Assembly: GCA_904420565.1 (NCBI GenBank) | Contig: CAJFVV010000017.1 | Coordinates: 1-37,054, forward strand | Source: Candidatus Pseudoscillospira faecavium | Lineage (GTDB): Bacteria; Bacillota; Clostridia; Oscillospirales; Oscillospiraceae | Length of the DNA: 37,054 nt | Direction of reading: 5' to 3' | Shown here: piece by piece, positions 33,647-37,054 of the stretch | How positions within the stretch are numbered: the first letter of the stretch is position 1 | Layout: each line of letters begins with the position of its first letter | Translations under genes and position numbers: made by a program | Notes under the pieces: generated by a model | Told to the model about the DNA's origin: nothing | What the model saw: the letters and a program-made list of their open reading frames with translations, nothing else | Database searches by the model: none

Positions 33647-33691
33647 TTGACTTCTGAAACTAAGATTACCATTGCAGTTGTTGGAAGTCAA
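33647..33691 (-). promoter_or_regulatory. hxlR promoter flanked by an 8-bp inverted repeat
   Basis: TTGACT (33686-33691) and TAATCT (33663-33668), spacer 17 bp. TTGACTTC (33647-33654) and GAAGTCAA (33684-33691) form an inverted repeat that brackets the promoter, a layout expected for autoregulation. Confidence 0.5.
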
Positions 33692-33739
33692 GGCGCGAAA
33701 AAAGAAAAGAGGTGCGCCTTTTCCCTTTTGCAGTGCCTA

Positions 33740-33758
33740 TAGTTTCCAAAGGATACTA
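33740..33758. promoter_or_regulatory. Near-perfect palindrome, candidate HxlR operator
   Basis: TAGTTTCCAAAGGATACTA: arms TAGTTTCC and GGATACTA match 7 of 8 positions around AAA. It lies in the divergent region between hxlR and the macrodomain gene. Confidence 0.45.
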
Positions 33759-33852
33759 TGCCACAAGATTGTGCGTACTTTTCGGGCTGCCCTTGAGACG
33801 GTATGATATAGCCAAGGGATGTGACCCGCGATGGTGACATGGCAAGCGATAT

Positions 33853-33890
33853 CTGTTCCTGCATGCATATGCTGCAGGAACAGCAGGAGG
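33853..33890 (+). promoter_or_regulatory. Hairpin abutting the macrodomain gene ribosome site
   Basis: CTGTTCCTGCA (33853-33863) and TGCAGGAACAG (33873-33883) form a perfect 11-bp stem directly before AGGAGG (33885-33890). It could limit access of ribosomes or mark the transcript start. Confidence 0.4.
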
Positions 33891-33897
33891 GAAGTAT

Positions 33898-34764
33898 ATG
33901 ACACACGAGAAACAGCGGCAATATCTCATCCGCGCATTGCTGGCGGAGAGTTCGCGATATCGGAACATTCAGATTCCGGATGATGTCCAGGAGCAGAAAA
34001 ATCTGCTTCGGGCGCTGATGAATATTCGCCCGCCGGTGCCGGTTGGCGAGGCATTCTTGAATGTGCAGGATGCCTATTTATCTGCTGAACGGGACAGGAT
34101 GGGCACAGTTGATGCCGAATCGCTGCCGGGTATCGGCGCGGATGAGCGGATAGTATTGTGGCAGGGCGATATCACGACGTTAAAAGCAGATGCCATTGTC
34201 AATGCAGCCAACGCACAGCTGCGGGGCTGTTTTTGCCCGCTCCATTCCTGTATTGACAACATCATTCATTCAAAAAGCGGTATCCAGCTGCGGCTGGCCT
34301 GCGATGCGCTCATGAGGCGGCAGGGGCATGATGAACCCAATGGACAGGCAAAAATTACCCCGGCATACAATTTGCCCTGCCGATATGTTTTGCATACTGT
34401 CGGCCCGGTGGTTTGCGGACGTGTGACGGAAAAAGACAGGGCGGAGCTTGCATCCTGCTATCGCTCCTGTCTGGGATTGGCTGCGCAGCATGGGCTGTCC
34501 AGCATCGCTTTTTGCTGCATTTCCACGGGAGAATTTCACTTTCCGAACCAGGAGGCTGCTGAAATTGCAATCTGCACGGTAAAAGAATTTCTGCAGACTC
34601 CATCTTCTATTCAAAAGGTGATTTTTAATGTTTTTAAAGAGAGCGACAAAGAAATCTATCAGGACCTTCTCAGAAAGGATTCGCGCGCTGAAACAGGCAG
34701 TTTGCACAGCGGACGCTGTGGTGGTGGGTGCCGGAGCAGGGCTGTCCGCCGCAGCGGGATTTGA
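33898..34764 (+). CDS. Zinc-dependent macrodomain protein-ADP-ribose hydrolase
   Basis: 288 residues. An N-terminal helical region (1-80) precedes a macrodomain with VLWQGDITTLKADAIVNAAN (about 86-105), the Zn-macro motif GCFCPLHSCIDNIIHSKSG (110-128, Cys/His/Cys ligands), ITPAYNLPCRYVLHTVGP and ISTGEFHFPNQEAAEIA. Zn-macrodomains reverse ADP-ribosylation made by class M sirtuins. The domain proper ends near residue 258 (IYQDLL); the last 30 residues are Arg/Gly/Cys-rich and lie over the start of the sirtuin gene in another frame (137-bp overlap). AGGAGG is 7 bases from the ATG. Confidence 0.92.
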   Translation: MTHEKQRQYLIRALLAESSRYRNIQIPDDVQEQKNLLRALMNIRPPVPVGEAFLNVQDAYLSAERDRMGTVDAESLPGIGADERIVLWQGDITTLKADAIVNAANAQLRGCFCPLHSCIDNIIHSKSGIQLRLACDALMRRQGHDEPNGQAKITPAYNLPCRYVLHTVGPVVCGRVTEKDRAELASCYRSCLGLAAQHGLSSIAFCCISTGEFHFPNQEAAEIAICTVKEFLQTPSSIQKVIFNVFKESDKEIYQDLLRKDSRAETGSLHSGRCGGGCRSRAVRRSGI

Positions 34765-35542
34765 GTATGCCGGGCAGCGGTTTCAGAAATACTTTTCAGA
34801 TTTTCATGGGAAATACGGTTTTCAGGACATGTATTCCGGCGGTTTTTATCCCTATCAGAGTTTAGAGGAATACTGGGCATTCTGGAGTCGTCAAATTTAT
34901 GTAAACAGATATCTGGATGCGCCCGGAACGGCATACCAAAAATTGCTGGCCCTGCTGGAGGGAAAAGACTATTTTGTGCTGACCACCAATGTGGACCACT
35001 GTTTCCAAAAAGCCGGGTTTGATAAGCAGCGCCTTTTTTATACCCAGGGAGACTACGGCCTGTGGCAGTGCAGCGCGCCATGTTGCCAGAAAACGTATGA
35101 TAACAGGGAAAAGGTTCTGGAAATGCTGCGAGAACAGAAAGACATGCGGATTCCGTCTGCACTGATTCCTTACTGCCCGGTTTGCGGCCGTCCCATGACT
35201 ATGAACCTGCGCGTGGACAATACGTTTGTACAGGATGCAGGCTGGTATGCTGCTGCCGCCCGGTATGAAACATTTCTCCGCCGCCATGAAACGGGAAAGG
35301 TGCTGTACCTGGAACTGGGGGTGGGGGCAAACACCCCGGGAATTATCAAATATCCCTTTTGGCGGATGACTGCGGATAATCCGGGGGCAGTGTATGCCTG
35401 CCTCAATCTGGGTGAGGTTCTGATCCCCGATGAGATTGCCGGGCGTGCTATTGGCATAGACGGAGATATCAGCGCTGTGCTGGATGCGCTGACCGCGCTG
35501 CTGCCTGAATTTCAGCGCCGGTGTGAGCATATTGATTTGTGA
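34628..35542 (+). CDS. Class M sirtuin (SirTM), protein ADP-ribosyltransferase
   Basis: 304 residues. NAD-binding GAGAGLSAAAGFEYAG (34-49), TTNVDH (119-124, Asn121) and YTQGDYGLWQC (138-148). In the last, Gln140 stands where ordinary sirtuin deacetylases have the catalytic His, a hallmark of SirTM ADP-ribosyltransferases. Zinc cysteines are CSAPCC (148-153) and CPVCG (183-187). Known SirTM proteins modify a lipoylated GcvH-like protein in an operon with a lipoate ligase; neither is in this window. ATG 34628 (AGGTGA upstream) is the only good start and overlaps the macrodomain gene. The sirtuin domain itself begins near 34676. Confidence 0.92.
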   Translation: MFLKRATKKSIRTFSERIRALKQAVCTADAVVVGAGAGLSAAAGFEYAGQRFQKYFSDFHGKYGFQDMYSGGFYPYQSLEEYWAFWSRQIYVNRYLDAPGTAYQKLLALLEGKDYFVLTTNVDHCFQKAGFDKQRLFYTQGDYGLWQCSAPCCQKTYDNREKVLEMLREQKDMRIPSALIPYCPVCGRPMTMNLRVDNTFVQDAGWYAAAARYETFLRRHETGKVLYLELGVGANTPGIIKYPFWRMTADNPGAVYACLNLGEVLIPDEIAGRAIGIDGDISAVLDALTALLPEFQRRCEHIDL

Positions 35543-35603
35543 GATGGTTTGGATTGATTTTTGGCTTGTCAAATTGACACAAATCCAGTATGCTGATAAA
35601 AAG

Positions 35604-35642
35604 GACAAGGATGTTCCTCATGGGGAAGCCTTGTCTTTTTTA
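35604..35642 (+). terminator. Terminator after the SirTM gene
   Basis: GACAAGG (35604-35610) and CCTTGTC (35629-35635) with an inner weak stem, followed by TTTTTT. It lies between the sirtuin gene and the C26 peptidase gene. Confidence 0.75.
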
Positions 35643-35658
35643 ATAGGAGGGATTGGTT

Positions 35659-36366
35659 GTGAAAAGACCGATGATTGGAGTCATTCCGCTGTATGATCGT
35701 GAGCGCAGCAGCAACTGGATGCTGCCGGGGTATCTGGAGGGGCTGATGGAAGCGGGCGCCTTCCCGGTTATGCTGCCGCTTACAAAGGAGCGGGCTCTGC
35801 TGAAACAGATAGCTGAGCAGTGCAGCGCGTTTTTGTTTACCGGAGGCCAGGATGTCGCACCGGCGCTTTACCAGGAAGAGATGCTGCCTTGCTGCGGGGA
35901 GATCTGCCCTGCACGGGATGAGATGGAGCTGGCGCTGCTGCCCTTGGTGCTGGAGCGGGATAAACCGCTGCTGGGCATCTGCCGCGGCATTCAGGTTTTG
36001 AATGTTGCTTTGGGAGGAACCTTATATCAGGATCTGCCGACACAGCGCCCCTCCGAAGTGGAGCATCATCAAATGCCGCCGTATGATAAACCGGTACACC
36101 AAGTTGCGTTGGCAGAACATGAACCGCTTTCTCAGCTGCTGGAAAAGGAGGAACTTTCGGTAAACAGTTATCATCATCAGGCCATTCGGGCATTGTCGCC
36201 GCAGCTGCGGGCGATGGCGTATTCAGAAGATGGCCTGATCGAGGCGGTATATGCGCCGGGATACCGGTGGGTTTGGGCGCTGCAGTGGCACCCCGAGTTT
36301 TCCTTTCGCAGCGACAGCAGCAGCCGAAAGCTGTTTCATGCTTTTGTGCAGGCGGCACGGACCTGA
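35659..36366 (+). CDS. Gamma-glutamyl-gamma-aminobutyrate hydrolase-like peptidase C26
   Basis: 235 residues of the class I glutamine-amidotransferase fold. FTGGQDVAPALY (about 60-71) is typical of the PuuD/YvdE group, GICRGIQVLNVALGG contains nucleophile Cys108, and QWHPEF supplies His211 and Glu213. It would hydrolyse gamma-glutamyl amide bonds such as gamma-glutamyl-GABA; the true substrate is unknown. GTG 35659 is used with GGAGG 8 bases upstream; a TTG 6 bp earlier would be too close. No polyamine catabolic genes are nearby. Confidence 0.92.
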   Translation: MKRPMIGVIPLYDRERSSNWMLPGYLEGLMEAGAFPVMLPLTKERALLKQIAEQCSAFLFTGGQDVAPALYQEEMLPCCGEICPARDEMELALLPLVLERDKPLLGICRGIQVLNVALGGTLYQDLPTQRPSEVEHHQMPPYDKPVHQVALAEHEPLSQLLEKEELSVNSYHHQAIRALSPQLRAMAYSEDGLIEAVYAPGYRWVWALQWHPEFSFRSDSSSRKLFHAFVQAART

Positions 36367-36405
36367 TGGGACTGCAAAAAACGCGTGAATTCGGCGGGGG
36401 AAAAG

Positions 36406-36439
36406 AAAAGCGGCGCGCCATTGCTCCCGCGCCGCTTTT
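36406..36439. terminator. Bidirectional terminator between C26 peptidase and SLH genes
   Basis: A 12-bp stem AAAAGCGGCGCG/CGCGCCGCTTTT (36406-36417 with 36428-36439), loop 10, with the T-run built into the stem on both strands. Confidence 0.8.
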
Positions 36440-36458
36440 GCTCCATGCGGACAGCGCA

Positions 36459-36494
36459 AGCAGGAGAGGGAGGCTATTGCCTCCCTCTCCTGCT
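36459..36494. terminator. Second long hairpin before the SLH gene stop
   Basis: A perfect 16-bp stem (36459-36474 with 36479-36494) with a TATT loop. No T-tract follows on either strand, so it may be an mRNA-stabilising 3' hairpin of the SLH gene and not a true terminator. Confidence 0.5.
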
Positions 36495-36505
36495 ATTATG
36501 ATACA

Positions 36506-37054
36506 TTATTGTACTACGTTCTCACAGAAGCGCATCAGCATCACTGCCACCTGCGCCCTTGTGGCGCTGCCCTGTGGTGTGAGCGTGTTTTCGCTGGTGC
36601 CGTTGACAATACCTGCGGCGCTGGCCCATTTCAAAGCTTCCAGCGCGTAGTCGGAAACATCGTTCACATCGCTGAAACCGGACAGATCGGCGCTGGCTGT
36701 CACATCATAGCCCTGTTCCTGAGCGTAGCGGTACAGCATAACCGCCAGCTGCTCCCGGGTGATGGTATCGGACGGGCCGAAGCTGCTGCCGCCGTAGCCG
36801 CCGGCAATCCCCTCGCTGGCCGCCCAGCGGACGGCCTCGGCGTACCAGGAGCCCTCGGCCACATCGGTGAAGTCCATAGCATAATTGACCACCGGGCTGC
36901 CTTCCAGACGCCACAGAGTGGTGACAACCATGCTCCGGCTGCTGGTGGCATCGGGCGCAAAGGTGGTGGGGCCGGTGCCCGCCATCAGGCCGTTTTCCTG
37001 CACATACTGCACGGCCCCGGCGTACCACGCGTCCTCGTCCACGTCATGGAAGGG
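36506..37054 (-). CDS. S-layer homology (SLH) domain protein, C-terminal part
   Basis: 183 codons open to the right edge; the N-terminus is outside. Three SLH repeats end the protein: FHDVDEDAWYAGAVQYV...FAPD...MVVTTLWRLEG, FTDVAEGSWYAEAVRWA...FGPSDTITREQLAVMLYRYAQ, and FSDVNDVSDYALEALKWA...LTPQGSATRAQVAVMLMRF. SLH repeats bind pyruvylated cell-wall polymers, holding a surface protein on a monoderm envelope. What the protein does cannot be told from this fragment. Confidence 0.93.
   Translation of the reverse strand, partial: PFHDVDEDAWYAGAVQYVQENGLMAGTGPTTFAPDATSSRSMVVTTLWRLEGSPVVNYAMDFTDVAEGSWYAEAVRWAASEGIAGGYGGSSFGPSDTITREQLAVMLYRYAQEQGYDVTASADLSGFSDVNDVSDYALEALKWASAAGIVNGTSENTLTPQGSATRAQVAVMLMRFCENVVQ

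Noticed and set aside
1..37054. CRISPR array, tRNA, IS element, prophage or integrative element
   Set aside because: No spaced direct repeats, no tRNA cloverleaf, and no transposase, integrase or phage gene was recognised on either strand.

Overview
The window looks like chromosomal DNA of a strictly anaerobic, Gram-positive clostridial bacterium. An Oscillospiraceae/Ruminococcaceae-type gut Firmicute is most likely, although no marker gene here fixes the genus. The reasons are mid-range GC, strong AGGAGG ribosome sites with many GTG and TTG starts, TTGACA-17-TATAAT promoters, a T-box leader, an S-layer-homology surface protein, ferredoxin-dependent 2-oxoacid metabolism and an energy-converting [NiFe] hydrogenase. 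I see no rRNA, tRNA, insertion sequence, prophage or CRISPR array.

Layout. 1-2.4 kb (minus): methionine ABC importer metN-metI-metQ (metQ cut by the window edge), behind a promoter, a 14-codon leader ORF and a hairpin touching the metN ribosome site. 2.45-4.5 kb (plus): aroF-tyrA (DAHP synthase, prephenate dehydrogenase), closed by a strong terminator. 4.5-7.65 kb (minus): xpaC-telA-TPM domain membrane protein operon. 7.75-11.1 kb (minus): four-subunit 2-oxoacid:ferredoxin oxidoreductase behind a T-box whose specifier reads best as AUC (Ile). 11.2-12.75 kb: a DUF3825-like protein with a long structured upstream region. 13.2-17.0 kb (minus): operon of an unknown membrane protein, a YtcJ-type amidohydrolase and an unknown 166-residue protein. 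17.1-20.7 kb (plus): uvrB followed by three small unknown or membrane proteins. 20.7-22.6 kb (plus): argF and a stand-alone LarC N-terminal half. 22.6-32.75 kb (minus): a roughly 10-kb unit echABCDEF-hypF-hypC-hypD-hypE. 33.2-33.7 kb: HxlR regulator. 33.9-35.6 kb (plus): Zn-macrodomain and class M sirtuin. 35.66-36.37 kb: class I glutamine amidotransferase-like C26 peptidase. Right edge: C-terminus of an SLH protein.

How the parts fit. The 2-oxoacid oxidoreductase produces (or, in reverse, consumes) reduced ferredoxin. The Ech complex can oxidise ferredoxin by making H2 while moving ions across the membrane, and HypFCDE builds the Fe(CN)2CO centre of its large subunit. Nickel-insertion genes hypA/hypB are not in the window, but a nickel-cofactor gene half (larC1) converges on hypE. 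The most unusual items are the metN leader peptide/hairpin, the internally duplicated EchF polyferredoxin, the 137-bp macrodomain/SirTM overlap at the exact domain junction, the Ile-type T-box on the oxidoreductase operon and the structured 12.77-13.12 kb segment.
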